A stretch of DNA of 64,000 nt from Pseudomonas putida (GTDB taxonomy: Bacteria; Pseudomonadota; Gammaproteobacteria; Pseudomonadales; Pseudomonadaceae), in assembly GCF_001976065.1 (NCBI RefSeq), contig NZ_MNAH01000003.1, positions 798,521-862,520 on the forward strand. Reading direction: 5' to 3'. Shown here piece by piece: positions 24,949 through 35,066 of the stretch. A program made the translations under genes and the position numbers. Below the pieces are notes generated by a model. It ran no database searches, was not told the DNA's origin, and saw only the letters and a program-made list of their open reading frames with translations. Numbering within the stretch: position 1 is the first letter of the stretch; each line of letters opens with the position of its first letter.

Positions 24949-25770
24949 TCAGCCTTTGAAAAACTGATTGGCCTGGGCGTACGGCATGGAGCGTGACGTG
25001 AAGCCGAACGTGCCCGCTGTCCTGATCTCCCCGGCGGCGCGATAGAACTCGCCCATCGCCGCCAAGGCCAACGCCGAGCCGACGCTGATGCGCTTGACGC
25101 CCATTTCGCTCAGTTGCTCGACCGTCAGCTTCAAGCCGCCGGACATCAATACGTTGACCGGCTTGGGCGCCACGGCGCGGACCACCGCCAGGACTTCGTC
25201 CGCATTGCGCAATCCCGGCGCATACAACACGTCCGCACCGGCTTCGGCGAACGCCTGCAAGCGGCGAATCGTGTCAGCCAGATCCGGATTGCCATGCAGG
25301 AAATTCTCGGCCCGGGCGGTCAGCGTAAACGCGAAAGGCAAGCTGCGGGCGGCCGCGACGGCGGCCTCGATGCGCGCGACGGCATGCTCGAAACAATAAA
25401 TCGGCCCCTGCGCACGGCCGGTGAAGTCTTCGATCGAACCGCCGACGGCACCGGCGCCCGCAGCCGCCAGAATGCTCTGCGCGCACTCGGCGGGATCATC
25501 GGCAAAGCCGTTTTCCAGATCGACCGCGACCGGCAGGTCGGTGGCGGCGACGATCGCCCGGACGTTGGCCAGGGTGTCGTCCAGGGTCAGGCCGCCATCG
25601 GGGCGTCCCTGGGAAAAAGCGTAACCGGCGCTGGTGGTCGCCAGCGCCTCGAAACCCAGGCTGGCGAGTATTTTCGCCGAACCTGCATCCCACGGATTGG
25701 GGATCACAAAAGCCCCTTGGCGTTCGTGCAGGGCTCTGAACGCTTGGGCTCGAAGGGTTTGCGCATCCAT
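24949..25770 (-). CDS. Isocitrate lyase/PEP mutase superfamily protein
   Basis: A 273-residue TIM-barrel enzyme. Family features are FVIPNPWDAGSAKILASLGFEALATTSAG, the Mg2+-site DLENGFADDP and the SIEDFTGRAQGPIY block, followed by LTARAENFLHG. Members of this subgroup cleave or form C–C or P–C bonds in 2-oxo or 2-hydroxy acids. The canonical isocitrate lyase KKCGH loop is absent, so it is not AceA. The substrate is unknown. It is the upstream member of a pair with the extensin-like gene. Confidence 0.82.
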   Translation of the reverse strand: MDAQTLRAQAFRALHERQGAFVIPNPWDAGSAKILASLGFEALATTSAGYAFSQGRPDGGLTLDDTLANVRAIVAATDLPVAVDLENGFADDPAECAQSILAAAGAGAVGGSIEDFTGRAQGPIYCFEHAVARIEAAVAAARSLPFAFTLTARAENFLHGNPDLADTIRRLQAFAEAGADVLYAPGLRNADEVLAVVRAVAPKPVNVLMSGGLKLTVEQLSEMGVKRISVGSALALAAMGEFYRAAGEIRTAGTFGFTSRSMPYAQANQFFKG

Positions 25771-25802
25771 TGGCAGGCTCCTGTAGGGAAACGAGTCCGC
25801 TG

Positions 25803-26660
25803 TCAGAGCAAGCCAAGTTGCTCGGCCGCGGGCTCTCTGTATAGCTCAGGCAGCGCCGGCAAGCCAGGCAGTCGCAGCATCAGGCGCGCATGAAAACGTT
25901 GCGCCAGTTTCGCCGCGAGCAGATTGTCGGCGGTGTGCAGGAAGATATAGGGCGTACGGCCCTCTTCGATCCACAGGGCAATTTTCTCCACCCACGGCAG
26001 CAGGAACGGATCGTTGGCCTCAAGCTGCGGATGACCGATGAAGCGCACCTGTGGAAACCGCGTGAATGCTGCCGGACGCGGGGGCACACGGGGTTTCTTC
26101 GATTGGGCGTGCAGTACTGAAGGCTCGGTCGAGGTGCAGCTGAACAACGCACGGGGATCGAGACAAATGCGCTCGACACCGCGATCGAGCAACAGGCGAT
26201 TGAGCTCGCGCTCGCTATCACCCTTGGCGAAAAAGTCGTCATGCCTCACTTCTACGGCCAGCGGTCGTTGCAGGCCATCGATAAAGCCGGCCAGTTCGGG
26301 CAAGCGTTGTGGCGTGAAGCTTTTCGACAACTGCAACCACAGTGGCGAAACCCGCTCACCGAGGGGTCTGAGCAGTTGGGTGAAGGTCTCGGCGGCGGTC
26401 AGTTGATCGCGCAAGTCACCGCCGTGGCTGATGTCACCGGGAAATTTGGCGGTGAAGCGAAAATGCTCGGGCATGGTTTCTGCCCAGCGCTGCACCGTGC
26501 TCGCAGCCGGGCTCGCATAGAAGGTTGTATTGCCTTCGACGGCGTTGAATACCTGGGAATACAGATCGAGAAATTCCGCGGGCCTGGCATCTGCTGGATA
26601 CAAATAATCGCGCCAGGCGCTTTCACTCCAGGACGGGCAACCGAGGTAGTAAGGCAGCAT
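25803..26660 (-). CDS. DUF72 domain-containing protein (YecE-like)
   Basis: A 285-residue TIM-barrel protein of the DUF72/YecE family. Typical blocks are YYLGCPSWSESAWRDYLYP at the N-terminus, FNAVEGNTTFYASPA, FRFTAKFPGDISH, and the C-terminal PYIFLHTADNLLA. The start is ATG 26660, which overlaps the stop of the upstream gene by one base (TGATG on the minus strand). Biochemical function is not established for the family. Confidence 0.85.
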   Translation of the reverse strand: MLPYYLGCPSWSESAWRDYLYPADARPAEFLDLYSQVFNAVEGNTTFYASPAASTVQRWAETMPEHFRFTAKFPGDISHGGDLRDQLTAAETFTQLLRPLGERVSPLWLQLSKSFTPQRLPELAGFIDGLQRPLAVEVRHDDFFAKGDSERELNRLLLDRGVERICLDPRALFSCTSTEPSVLHAQSKKPRVPPRPAAFTRFPQVRFIGHPQLEANDPFLLPWVEKIALWIEEGRTPYIFLHTADNLLAAKLAQRFHARLMLRLPGLPALPELYREPAAEQLGLL

Positions 26661-26965
26661 CAGATGTACAGATCGAGGCCCAGCACTTGCGCATCCCAAT
26701 CGACGAAACTGGCAGTACTCAGATAGCTGGAGAGTGCCATTGCCACGCTTCTGCTCATCGCGCGGTGATAAAGCATGTCCTGCTGACGGGCGGGAAGATT
26801 GCTCAGCTTTTGCGCAGCGGCTTTGGCGGCACGGGCAGCCAGTTGCTCTTCAGAGGCGAACTCCAGCTCGCCTTCGATATCGACGGACTCGTCATGCACG
26901 ACCTGGTCTTTGCGAGGCTTGCGCTTGATGGGGTAGGACTGAGAGGAAACGCCGTCTATACGCAT
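26660..26965 (-). CDS. Conserved small hypothetical protein, 101 aa
   Basis: A small soluble protein with a basic N-terminus (SYPIKRKPRKDQVVHDES), an acidic middle (DIEGELEFASEEQ), an Ala-rich helix (LAARAAKAAAQKL) and a hydrophobic C-terminal half (MALSSYLSTASFVDWD). I recognise no domain. Its stop overlaps the DUF72 start by one base, so the two are translationally coupled. Confidence 0.7.
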   Translation of the reverse strand: MRIDGVSSQSYPIKRKPRKDQVVHDESVDIEGELEFASEEQLAARAAKAAAQKLSNLPARQQDMLYHRAMSRSVAMALSSYLSTASFVDWDAQVLGLDLYI

Positions 26966-27107
26966 AGGTGCATGCTCGGTATCAGTAATGGCAGTCTAGT
27001 GGCACCTAAGCCACATCGCAAACCGCCCAGTGATAACTAGAACACATAAAAGGCAAAAGGTTTAAAACCCGGGGTTAGAAAACGACGATTGGTTTCGTCA
27101 GGGAGAT

Positions 27108-27190
27108 CGCCTTCGTCGGATCGCCGCCCGGAGCCGGCTCGCTCCCACAGGGATTGGCGTAAATCCTGTGGGAGCGGGCTTGCTCGCGAA
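27108..27190. repeat. REP doublet, tail-to-tail
   Basis: A reverse REP (CTTCGTCGGATCGCCGCCCG … GGCTCGCTCCCACA, ending near 27149) is followed by a forward TGTGGGAGCGGGCTTGCTCGCGAA (to about 27190). It fills much of the 247-base gap 26966-27212, which holds no other feature I can support. Confidence 0.8.
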
Positions 27191-27212
27191 TGGGACGACA
27201 CGGTTTCAAGGA

Positions 27213-27887
27213 TTAACGCGCCTTAGGCGTCGCTACCTTGTCCCGCAGATAAACCGGCTGCGCCTCATCCGCCACGATCGCCTCGCCCCGCGCCCAGGCA
27301 AACCGCGCCAGGGTCAGCAAATCTTCGGCGTGGGGCAGCATGCCCGCATCCTGGCCGCTCAGGTCGACGGCGATGCGCTCGGCATAACCCCAGCCGGTGC
27401 CTGCACCGAACCATTGGCCACTGGCATCGGCCGGCAACGCGGCCGACTCCGGAGGCAATACCGCTTCGGCGCCGACCAGGCGCATCTCCCCCGCGGTTTC
27501 GCGGTAGCAGCCCCAATACACCTCGTCCATCCGCGCATCAATGGCCGCCGCGACCTGGCTGACGCCGTGTTCGCGATAGGCGCGTTGGGCCAACACCGCC
27601 AGGTTCGACACCGGCAATACCGGACGATCGAGTGCAAACGCCAGGCCTTGCACCACGCCGATGGCAATGCGCACGCCAGTGAACGCGCCCGGCCCCCGAC
27701 CGAAGGCGATGGCGTCGACCGCTTGCAGGGTGGTGCCGGCATCGGCGAGCAACTGCTGGATCATCGGCAGCAGCTTCTGTGCATGCAGGCGCGGAATCAC
27801 CTCGTAATGGCTCGTCACTTTGCCGTCATGCAGCAAGGCAACGGAGCAAGCTTCAGTCGCGGTGTCCAGGGCCAGCAAGGTGCTCAT
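27213..27887 (-). CDS. tsaB: tRNA t6A biosynthesis protein TsaB
   Basis: A 224-residue ASKHA-fold protein that pairs with TsaD in the universal N6-threonylcarbamoyladenosine tRNA pathway. Signatures are STLLALDTATEACSVAL at the N-terminus, HAQKLLPMI, and the central FGRGPGAFTGVRIAIGVVQGLAF. The start is ATG 27887; the longer upstream frame is not conserved-looking. It is downstream of adk in the same direction. Note that TcdA, which acts on the finished t6A, is also in this window. Confidence 0.92.
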   Translation of the reverse strand: MSTLLALDTATEACSVALLHDGKVTSHYEVIPRLHAQKLLPMIQQLLADAGTTLQAVDAIAFGRGPGAFTGVRIAIGVVQGLAFALDRPVLPVSNLAVLAQRAYREHGVSQVAAAIDARMDEVYWGCYRETAGEMRLVGAEAVLPPESAALPADASGQWFGAGTGWGYAERIAVDLSGQDAGMLPHAEDLLTLARFAWARGEAIVADEAQPVYLRDKVATPKAR

Positions 27888-27934
27888 CGATGTATCCACA
27901 AGAGAGGTCAGAAAAAGTGCGCCAGTATAAACAA

Positions 27935-27958
27935 CTACGGCCCGCAAGCGGGCCGTAG
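27935..27958 (-). terminator. Terminator hairpin after adk
   Basis: CTACGGCCCG (27935-27944) pairs perfectly with CGGGCCGTAG (27949-27958) around a CAAG loop; the minus-strand transcript continues into UUGUUUA. It lies between adk and tsaB, so tsaB may need its own promoter or rely on read-through. Confidence 0.7.
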
Positions 27959-27974
27959 AAGATGAAGCGTTTTT

Positions 27975-28911
<937 letters not shown>

Positions 28912-31542
28912 TTAGCCGGTATTGCGCAAACCGGCGGCAATCCCCGCTACAGACACCAGCAACGCCTGTTCTACCGGGCTGTCCTGTGCCACATCCGGTT
29001 GCCGCGATCGTGCCAGCAACTCGGCCTGCAATAGATGAAGCGGGTCGAGGTAAGTGTTGCGCAAACGGATGAATTCAAGGGTGGCTGGGCTATGTGCCAT
29101 CAGCTGTGACTGGCCGGTCAGCCCGAGAACGATGGCGCACGCCTGCGACAATAGGTCGCGTAAGTGCGCACCCAATGGCAGCAAGTCCGGTTCGACCAAT
29201 CGCTCGTCGTAGGACCGGGCTATATCCGCGTCGGCCTTGGCCAGGACCATTTCCAGCATGTCGATGCGAGTGCGGAAGAACGGCCATTGCTCGCGCATCT
29301 GCGCAAGCAGTTCGCCTTCACCGCGCTCCAGCGCCTTGCTCAGTGCCGCTTCCCAGCCCAGCCAGGCCGGCAGCATCAGGCGGGTCTGGGTCCAGCCGAA
29401 GATCCACGGGATGGCCCGCAGGCTTTCGATCCCGCCGGCACGTCGCTTGGCCGGACGACTGCCCAACGGCAGGCGCCCCAGTTCCTGTTCCGGGGTGGAT
29501 TGGCGGAAATACTCCACGAACTGCGGATTTTCCCGCACCACGGCGCGGTAGGCGCTGACGCCGTCGGCGGCCAGTTCGTCCATCAAGTGGCGCCACTCAG
29601 GCGTTGGCGGTGGCGGCGGCAGCAGGGTCGCTTCGAGTACCGCGGCCAGGTACAGATTGAGGTTTTGCTCGGCGATGTCCGGCAGGCCAAACTTGAAACG
29701 AATCATTTCTCCCTGCTCGGTGGTGCGGAAGCGTCCGGCGACCGAACCCGGCGGCTGCGACAGGATCGCCGCGTGGGCCGGGCCGCCGCCACGCCCCACG
29801 GTGCCACCGCGACCATGGAACAACAGCAGTTCCACTTGTTGTTCGCGGCAGATATCCACCAGCCGCTCCTGCGCCCGGTACTGCGCCCAGGCCGCCGCCG
29901 TGGTCCCTGCGTCCTTGGCCGAGTCGGAATAACCGATCATCACCTCCTGCGGTCCTTGCAGGCGCGAGCGATAGCCCGGCAGCAACAACAACTTCTCGAT
30001 CACCGGGCCCGCGTTGTCGAGGTCGGCGAGGGTTTCGAACAGCGGCACCACGCGCATCGGCCGCAACACGCCGGACTCTTTGAGCAACAACTGCACCGCG
30101 AGCACATCGGAAGCGGCACCGGCCATGGAGATCACGTACGAGCCCAGCGACGCCCCTGGCGCGGCGGCGATTTCCCGGCAAGTCGCCAGCACTTCGGCGG
30201 TGTCGGCCGAGGGCGTGTAGTGGGCCGGCAGCAGGGGCCGACGGTTATTTTGTTCGCGCGTCAGGAAGCTGATGCGCTCTTCTTCGCTCCAGTCTTCATA
30301 GCGACCCAAGCCAAGGTAATCGGTGATTTCGGTCATCGCCGCAGTATGGCGCGACGAGTCCTGGCGCACATCGAGGCGCACCAGGAACAGGCCGAACGTC
30401 ACGGCCCGGCGCAGGCAATCGAGCAACGGACCGTCGGCGATCACGCCCATGCCGCACTCATGCAGCGAGTGATAGCACAGCTCCAGCGGATCGAGCAGGT
30501 CGCGATTGTTTTGCAACACATCGGCGGGTGCCGGCGTCGGCGTCGACAACGCGGTGTGCGCCCAGTTTCTGGTCGCGCGCAGGCGTTCGCGCAGCTGTTT
30601 GAGCACCGCGCGGTAGGGTTCGGCGCTGTCGCCTGCCTTGGCCTTCAATTCTTCACTGGCCTGCTGCATCGACAACTCGGCCGCCAGGTGATCGACATCG
30701 CGCAGGTACAAGTCAGCCGCCATCCAGCGCGCCAGCAACAGTACTTCGCGGGTCACCGCCGCCGTCACGTTCGGGTTGCCATCGCGGTCGCCGCCCATCC
30801 ACGAGGCAAAGCGAATCGGTGCGGCTTCCAGAGGCAAGCGCAGGCCGGTGGCGGCGTGCAGGGCCTGGTCGGCCTTGCGCAGGTAATTGGGGATCGCTTG
30901 CCACAGCGAGTGTTCGATCACCGCGAAGCCCCATTTGGCTTCGTCGACGGGCGTCGGCCGCGTGCGGCGGATTTCTTCGGTGTGCCAGGCTTCGGCGATC
31001 AGGCGCTGTAACCTCGACTTGATCTGCTCACGCTCGGCGCTGGTCAGGTCGCGATGGTCCAGGGCTGCCAGTTGCGCGGCGATGGCGTCGTATTTCTGAA
31101 TCAACGTACGGCGCGCGACTTCGGTCGGGTGTGCGGTCAGCACCAGCTCGATTTCAAGTCGACCCAGTTGCCGGGCCAGGGACTCGGCGCCATGACCTTC
31201 GGCGCGCAGGCGGGCGAGCAACTCCGGCAATACCCGCGCCTCGAATGGTGCCGGCTGGGACTCTTCGCGACGGTGGATCAGCTGGTACTGCTCGGCGATG
31301 TTGGCCAGGTTGAGAAACTGGTTGAAGGCCCGCGCCACCGGGAGCAATTCGTCTTCCGTCAACTGATTGAGGCTGGCGCTCAGTTCGGCATCCATGGAGC
31401 CGCGACGGTCAGCCTTGGCGCCCTTGCGGATCTGTTCGATCTTGTCGAGAAAGCCGTCCCCGTACTGTTCACGAATGGTGTTGCCCAACAACTCACCCAG
31501 CAGGTGAACGTCTTCGCGCAAGCGTGCATCAATATCGGTCAT
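28912..31542 (-). CDS. ppc: Phosphoenolpyruvate carboxylase
   Basis: An anaplerotic enzyme of 876 residues that makes oxaloacetate from PEP and bicarbonate. Active-site signatures are [14 protein letters not shown] (catalytic His), the Mg2+/PEP region [13 protein letters not shown], and the Gly-rich [16 protein letters not shown] loop. The protein ends RNTG, the family's conserved C-terminal tetrapeptide type. The start is ATG 31542 (MTDIDARL) with GGAG 8 bases upstream. It is divergent from the 114-aa gene. Confidence 0.96.
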   Translation of the reverse strand: MTDIDARLREDVHLLGELLGNTIREQYGDGFLDKIEQIRKGAKADRRGSMDAELSASLNQLTEDELLPVARAFNQFLNLANIAEQYQLIHRREESQPAPFEARVLPELLARLRAEGHGAESLARQLGRLEIELVLTAHPTEVARRTLIQKYDAIAAQLAALDHRDLTSAEREQIKSRLQRLIAEAWHTEEIRRTRPTPVDEAKWGFAVIEHSLWQAIPNYLRKADQALHAATGLRLPLEAAPIRFASWMGGDRDGNPNVTAAVTREVLLLARWMAADLYLRDVDHLAAELSMQQASEELKAKAGDSAEPYRAVLKQLRERLRATRNWAHTALSTPTPAPADVLQNNRDLLDPLELCYHSLHECGMGVIADGPLLDCLRRAVTFGLFLVRLDVRQDSSRHTAAMTEITDYLGLGRYEDWSEEERISFLTREQNNRRPLLPAHYTPSADTAEVLATCREIAAAPGASLGSYVISMAGAASDVLAVQLLLKESGVLRPMRVVPLFETLADLDNAGPVIEKLLLLPGYRSRLQGPQEVMIGYSDSAKDAGTTAAAWAQYRAQERLVDICREQQVELLLFHGRGGTVGRGGGPAHAAILSQPPGSVAGRFRTTEQGEMIRFKFGLPDIAEQNLNLYLAAVLEATLLPPPPPTPEWRHLMDELAADGVSAYRAVVRENPQFVEYFRQSTPEQELGRLPLGSRPAKRRAGGIESLRAIPWIFGWTQTRLMLPAWLGWEAALSKALERGEGELLAQMREQWPFFRTRIDMLEMVLAKADADIARSYDERLVEPDLLPLGAHLRDLLSQACAIVLGLTGQSQLMAHSPATLEFIRLRNTYLDPLHLLQAELLARSRQPDVAQDSPVEQALLVSVAGIAAGLRNTG

Positions 31543-31742
31543 CAACAGTTCTCCAGCGAAAAATCCGGTCGACCAGGAACCTTAAGAGTGCCGCTCCAGA
31601 CCGGTTCTTACAAGCAAGACGACGAAGGGCCTGTAAACCTTTGGCGTTGAAGCTAGTCTCAACAGTACGCCGTACAACGGCTGTCGCCGGCGCCTGCCGG
31701 ACATTCCCCGCCTGCAATGAGCAGGAGCGCAATGAGGTCATT

Positions 31743-32087
31743 ATGAAAATCCGCGAGCTTGCCAACCACTGGGAAGAAAACGCCAAAGGTCGCCTGACCG
31801 ACACAGGCTATTCGATTCATCTGGACGTGGAGGCTGCCGCACGGCTTGCGGCGATCATCGAGATGTACCCCAAGCGGCATCCCGAAGAACTGTTGGGCGA
31901 ACTGATCGGGGCTGCCCTGGAAGAACTGGAAAAAAGCTTTCCCTATGTGAAAGGTACGACCGTCGTAGCCACTGACGAAGAAGGCGACCCGCTGTACGAA
32001 GACATCGGCCCGACCCCACGTTTTCTCGCCTTGTCCCGTCGTCATCTGCACGATTTGTCGGCCGGGGGCGACAAACAGAAACACTGA
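31743..32087 (+). CDS. Conserved Pseudomonas protein, 114 aa
   Basis: A soluble acidic protein beginning MKIRELANHWEENAKGRLT, with HLDVEAAARLAAIIEMYPKRHPEEL and a C-terminal PRFLALSRRHLHDLSAG. I have seen relatives labelled 'type 1 pili tip component', but nothing here supports a pilus role: no signal peptide, no cysteines. The HLDVEAAARLAAIIEMYP part resembles a short DNA- or protein-binding helix pair. The Shine-Dalgarno is GAGGTC at 31735-31740. Confidence 0.72.
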   Translation: MKIRELANHWEENAKGRLTDTGYSIHLDVEAAARLAAIIEMYPKRHPEELLGELIGAALEELEKSFPYVKGTTVVATDEEGDPLYEDIGPTPRFLALSRRHLHDLSAGGDKQKH

Positions 32088-32230
32088 TTTTTCCCCCTAT
32101 CTTCCCTTCTGAAAAACGCTGTTCGCGCCCCCTTCGAGGGGCGTGAACATGCATGCTTATCCCCACAATCCTCGGTATAGAGCCCCGCCCACTTCGTCGA
32201 AGTTTTTTTCGGTAGCAGGCTAATTTCTCT

Positions 32231-32258
32231 GAACTTTCAAAAAACGCCTCGGGTCAAC
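32231..32258 (+). promoter_or_regulatory. Possible AlgU (sigma-E type) promoter
   Basis: GAACTT at 32231-32236, a 17-base spacer, then TCAAC at 32254-32258 resembles the AlgU/RpoE consensus (GAACTT-N16/17-TCtgA). It lies about 105 bases before the DUF4398 lipoprotein and lptF-like genes. In P. aeruginosa lptF is reported as AlgU-dependent, which agrees. Confidence 0.5.
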
Positions 32259-32360
32259 CCAGTAACCACGCCTGGGACGGCCGTATCAAAACGCCCCCAA
32301 AACGGTAGCTTTCGGCTCCTTGCCCAGGATGGATGTTCACGTTGCTCAGGAGTTAGCCCA

Positions 32361-32768
32361 ATGGAGTTGAAATCAATGAAAACCCGAACTGGCAAATCCT
32401 CTTCCCTGCACGGTCTGAAAATGGCGGCACTGGCGATCGGTGGCAGTCTCGTACTGGCCGGTTGCGCCGGTAACCCGCCTACCGAGCAATTCGCCGTCAC
32501 CGAGTCAGCGGTCAACAGCGCCGTCAGCGCCGGCGGTACCGAATTCGCCGCCGTGGAAATGAAAGCTGCACAGGACAAGCTCAAGCAAGCCGAAATTGCC
32601 ATGCACGACAAGCAGTACGATCAAGCCAGGACCCTGGCCGAACAGGCTGAGTGGGACGCTCGCGTAGCCGAGCGCAAAGCCCAGGCGATGAAAGCCGAAC
32701 AGTCTGTGAAGGACTCTCAGAAAGGGGTTCAGGAACTGCGTCAGGAAAGCCAGCGCACCGTTCAGTAA
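32361..32768 (+). CDS. DUF4398 domain lipoprotein
   Basis: A 135-residue lipoprotein. The signal peptide ends in the lipobox LVLAGCAGN; the mature part is one long amphipathic helix with many Ala, Lys, Glu and Gln (AAVEMKAAQDKLKQAEIAMHD … ARVAERKAQAMKAEQS), typical of DUF4398. AGGAG lies 9-13 bases before ATG 32361; an alternative ATG is at 32376. It is followed after 45 bases by the OmpA-like gene, and the pair resembles PA3691–PA3692 of P. aeruginosa. Likely an envelope-stress lipoprotein. Confidence 0.85.
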   Translation: MELKSMKTRTGKSSSLHGLKMAALAIGGSLVLAGCAGNPPTEQFAVTESAVNSAVSAGGTEFAAVEMKAAQDKLKQAEIAMHDKQYDQARTLAEQAEWDARVAERKAQAMKAEQSVKDSQKGVQELRQESQRTVQ

Positions 32769-32813
32769 CGGCGCGGCGCGACGTATTTCTTAATCGATTG
32801 AAAGGACTAAACC

Positions 32814-33611
32814 ATGAATTGCAAACACATGATGATCCCTGCCCTGCTGGCCGCAAGCGTCGCCCTGGCTGCGTGCTCCACGCCACCGAACCCTAGCCTT
32901 GAACAGGCCCGCACCAATTATTCAGGGCTGCAGGCCAACCCGCAGGCGAGCAAAGTCGCGGCGCTGGAAACCAAGGAAGCCAGTGATTATCTGGACAAGG
33001 CCGATAAAGCCTATCTGGACAAGGAAGATGCGGCCAAGGTCGATCAGTTGGCCTACCTGACCAATCAGCGCGTCGAAGTGGCGAAACAGACCATCGCTCT
33101 GCGTACCGCCGAAGCCAACCTGAAAAATGCTTCCGCGCAACGGGCCCAGGCCCGCCTGGACGCCCGCGACCAGCAGATCAAGCAGTTGCAGGACAGCCTC
33201 AACGCCAAGCAGACCGATCGCGGCACGCTGGTGACCTTCGGTGATGTGCTGTTCGCCACCGACAAGGCCGAGCTGAAATCCAATGGTCTGGTGAACATCA
33301 ACAAATTGGCGCAGTACCTGCGGGACAATCCGGATCGCAAAGTGATTGTCGAGGGCTACACCGACAGCACCGGTACCACCTCGCATAACCAGTCACTGTC
33401 GGAACGTCGCGCCAGCTCCGTGCGCACGGCGCTGGTGAAGATGGGCGTCGATCCGACCCGCATCGTCGCCCAGGGCTATGGCAAGGAGTATCCCGTAGCG
33501 GATAACACCAGCGTCTCGGGTCGGGCCCAGAACCGTCGGGTGGAAGTGACTATTTCCAATGACAACCAGCCGGTGATTCCACGTTCGGCGGTGAGTGCCA
33601 ACACCCAATAA
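32814..33611 (+). CDS. lptF: OmpA-family outer-membrane lipoprotein, LptF-like
   Basis: A 265-residue lipoprotein. The signal peptide ends at ALAACSTPP; a helical DUF4398-like segment follows (residues about 40-135), then an OmpA peptidoglycan-binding domain (about 140-255) with VIVEGYTDSTGTTSHNQSLSERRA and GRAQNRRVEVTI. The conserved Asp and Arg of the diaminopimelate pocket are present. It resembles P. aeruginosa LptF. This is not the LPS-export permease also called LptF. Shine-Dalgarno AAAGGA is at about 32800. Confidence 0.85.
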   Translation: MNCKHMMIPALLAASVALAACSTPPNPSLEQARTNYSGLQANPQASKVAALETKEASDYLDKADKAYLDKEDAAKVDQLAYLTNQRVEVAKQTIALRTAEANLKNASAQRAQARLDARDQQIKQLQDSLNAKQTDRGTLVTFGDVLFATDKAELKSNGLVNINKLAQYLRDNPDRKVIVEGYTDSTGTTSHNQSLSERRASSVRTALVKMGVDPTRIVAQGYGKEYPVADNTSVSGRAQNRRVEVTISNDNQPVIPRSAVSANTQ

Positions 33612-33632
33612 TTGGCAATAACGCAAAACCAA

Positions 33633-33675
33633 TGTGGGAGCGAGCAAGTCGAATCGTCGCACCGCCGCTCCCACA
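33633..33675. repeat. Degenerate REP hairpin
   Basis: TGTGGGAGCG (33633) and CGCTCCCACA (to 33675) pair around an altered centre, followed by TTTTATTTG. It is shorter than the doublets and could serve as the terminator of the lptF-like gene. Confidence 0.65.
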
Positions 33676-33687
33676 TTTTATTTGTGT

Positions 33688-34017
33688 TTACTGCTCCAGC
33701 TTCTGCGGCGTTTCCTGCCCCATGCAACGCACGGCCTTTTTCTTGTTGTTGATCAACACGCCGGTCAATCCTTTCTGCTCGGTATCGAACAATACCAGCA
33801 CACCATCGATGCACTGCGCCACCTGCGCCGCCGGCTCCAGGGAGACTTTGTAGTCTTCGCCCGGCACGGTCTTGAGCATGGTGAATTCGTTGAGCAGCAA
33901 CGCATCCTCTGGCTTGGCGAAGTGCAGGTAGCCGTACCACCACAGGGCGGCGACGGTGCCGAGGATGCTGCAGATACCGGTGATGATCAGCGGGATGGCG
34001 TTGCGTTCTTCACTCAT
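33688..34017 (-). CDS. Small membrane-anchored hypothetical protein, 109 aa
   Basis: One N-terminal transmembrane helix (IPLIITGICSILGTVAALWWYG), then a likely periplasmic soluble part of about 75 residues with two cysteines (AQCIDGVLVLF and AVRCMGQE) that could form a disulfide. Its start overlaps the stop of the alpha/beta-hydrolase gene by 4 bases (ATGA), so the two are cotranslated. I do not recognise the family. Confidence 0.75.
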   Translation of the reverse strand: MSEERNAIPLIITGICSILGTVAALWWYGYLHFAKPEDALLLNEFTMLKTVPGEDYKVSLEPAAQVAQCIDGVLVLFDTEQKGLTGVLINNKKKAVRCMGQETPQKLEQ

Positions 34018-34928
34018 TGCGGGCTCTCTGGTGGTTCATTTTCTGAATTCGGTGGCGCCGGGTAATTGGGGATTTCACCCAGGCGGCGCAGGCCGTTGAA
34101 ATGCTGCGGGTCATCGAGATAACGCAACATGACCTTGCGCCAGACCGGGTCGGCGAATGTCTGCACATGACCGCCACGGGTCAATTGCAGCACCCTTGGC
34201 GGCGGCGCAGCTTGATACAGTCGGATCCCGTTGGAAAGAGGCACGAGCGGATCGTCGATGCTGTGGTAGATCAGTTTCGGCACGCCATTGAGTTGCGCCA
34301 TGGAGTTGATCGCGCTGTCGCCATCGGGCACCAACCAGGACAGCGGCACCTGGAACGCCCAGAACACCCATGAATTGCTCAGCGCATAGCGGCCGACGCT
34401 ACGGTAACTGGCGGGCACGCCATCGAGCACAAGGGCCTTGAGCTGCTTTTGCCGCTCGGGGTGTTGCACCAGGTAGTGGACGGCCATCGACCCACCGAGG
34501 CTTTGGCCGAGCAGGATCAGTGGCTTGCCCTTGACCTCGGGGGCCTGGTCGAGCCATTTGAACGCGGCGTCGATGTCCTGGTAGATCGCCGGCAGGCTCG
34601 GCTCGCCCTCGGATAAACCATAGCCGCGATAGTCCACCAGCAGTACCTGGTAACCCTCCTTGGGCAACCACCAGCTCCCGCCCAGGTGCATGGGCAGGTT
34701 GCCGCCGTTGCCGTGCAGGTGCAGGACGGTGCCTTTGACCTCGACCCCCTTTTTCGCCGGCAGCCACCAGGCGTTCAGCTTGAGACCGTCGGCGGTGGTC
34801 AGGGTGACCTCGCGGTATTCGAGCTTGGCTTTTTCCGGGGTGAACAGCTGGCCGGGTTCGGGGTAGAACAGCAAGGAACTGCAACCGCTGAGGACCAGGA
34901 GAAGGCAGAAGATGCCGAGGATTCTCAT
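34014..34928 (-). CDS. Alpha/beta-hydrolase lipoprotein
   Basis: A 304-residue serine hydrolase exported as a lipoprotein (LLLVLSGCSSLL lipobox, Cys16). Fold features: HLHGNGGNLPMHLGG (oxyanion region), DYRGYGLSEGEPS, the nucleophile elbow ILLGQSLGGSMAV, and a late HSIDDPLVP … GGHVQTF with the catalytic Asp and His. The family includes esterases and BEM46-like hydrolases; the substrate is unknown. It is cotranscribed with the small membrane protein downstream. Confidence 0.85.
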   Translation of the reverse strand: MRILGIFCLLLVLSGCSSLLFYPEPGQLFTPEKAKLEYREVTLTTADGLKLNAWWLPAKKGVEVKGTVLHLHGNGGNLPMHLGGSWWLPKEGYQVLLVDYRGYGLSEGEPSLPAIYQDIDAAFKWLDQAPEVKGKPLILLGQSLGGSMAVHYLVQHPERQKQLKALVLDGVPASYRSVGRYALSNSWVFWAFQVPLSWLVPDGDSAINSMAQLNGVPKLIYHSIDDPLVPLSNGIRLYQAAPPPRVLQLTRGGHVQTFADPVWRKVMLRYLDDPQHFNGLRRLGEIPNYPAPPNSENEPPESPQ

Positions 34929-34964
34929 CCGTTGAAACCTCGCGATATATGTGAATATCTGACC

Positions 34965-35054
34965 CTGCAGGAGCTGGCTTGCCAGCGAACGCCGTAACGC
35001 GGTTTACCTGCCGCACCGCGTTATCGTTCTTCGCTGGCAAGCCAGCTCCTACAG
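34965..35054. repeat. REP doublet, GTAGGAGCTGGCTTGCCAGCG family
   Basis: CTGCAGGAGCTGGCTTGCCAGCG (from 34965) and its inverse CGCTGGCAAGCCAGCTCCTACAG (to 35054). This core is the same as the second arm of the tandem array at 63137-64000. Confidence 0.82.
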
Positions 35055-35066
35055 AAGGTGTCGTGA

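Noticed and set aside
29164..31011. A 615-codon plus-strand open frame opposite ppc
   Set aside because: Its translation is Gln/Arg/His-rich with no domain, while the minus strand encodes complete PEP carboxylase.
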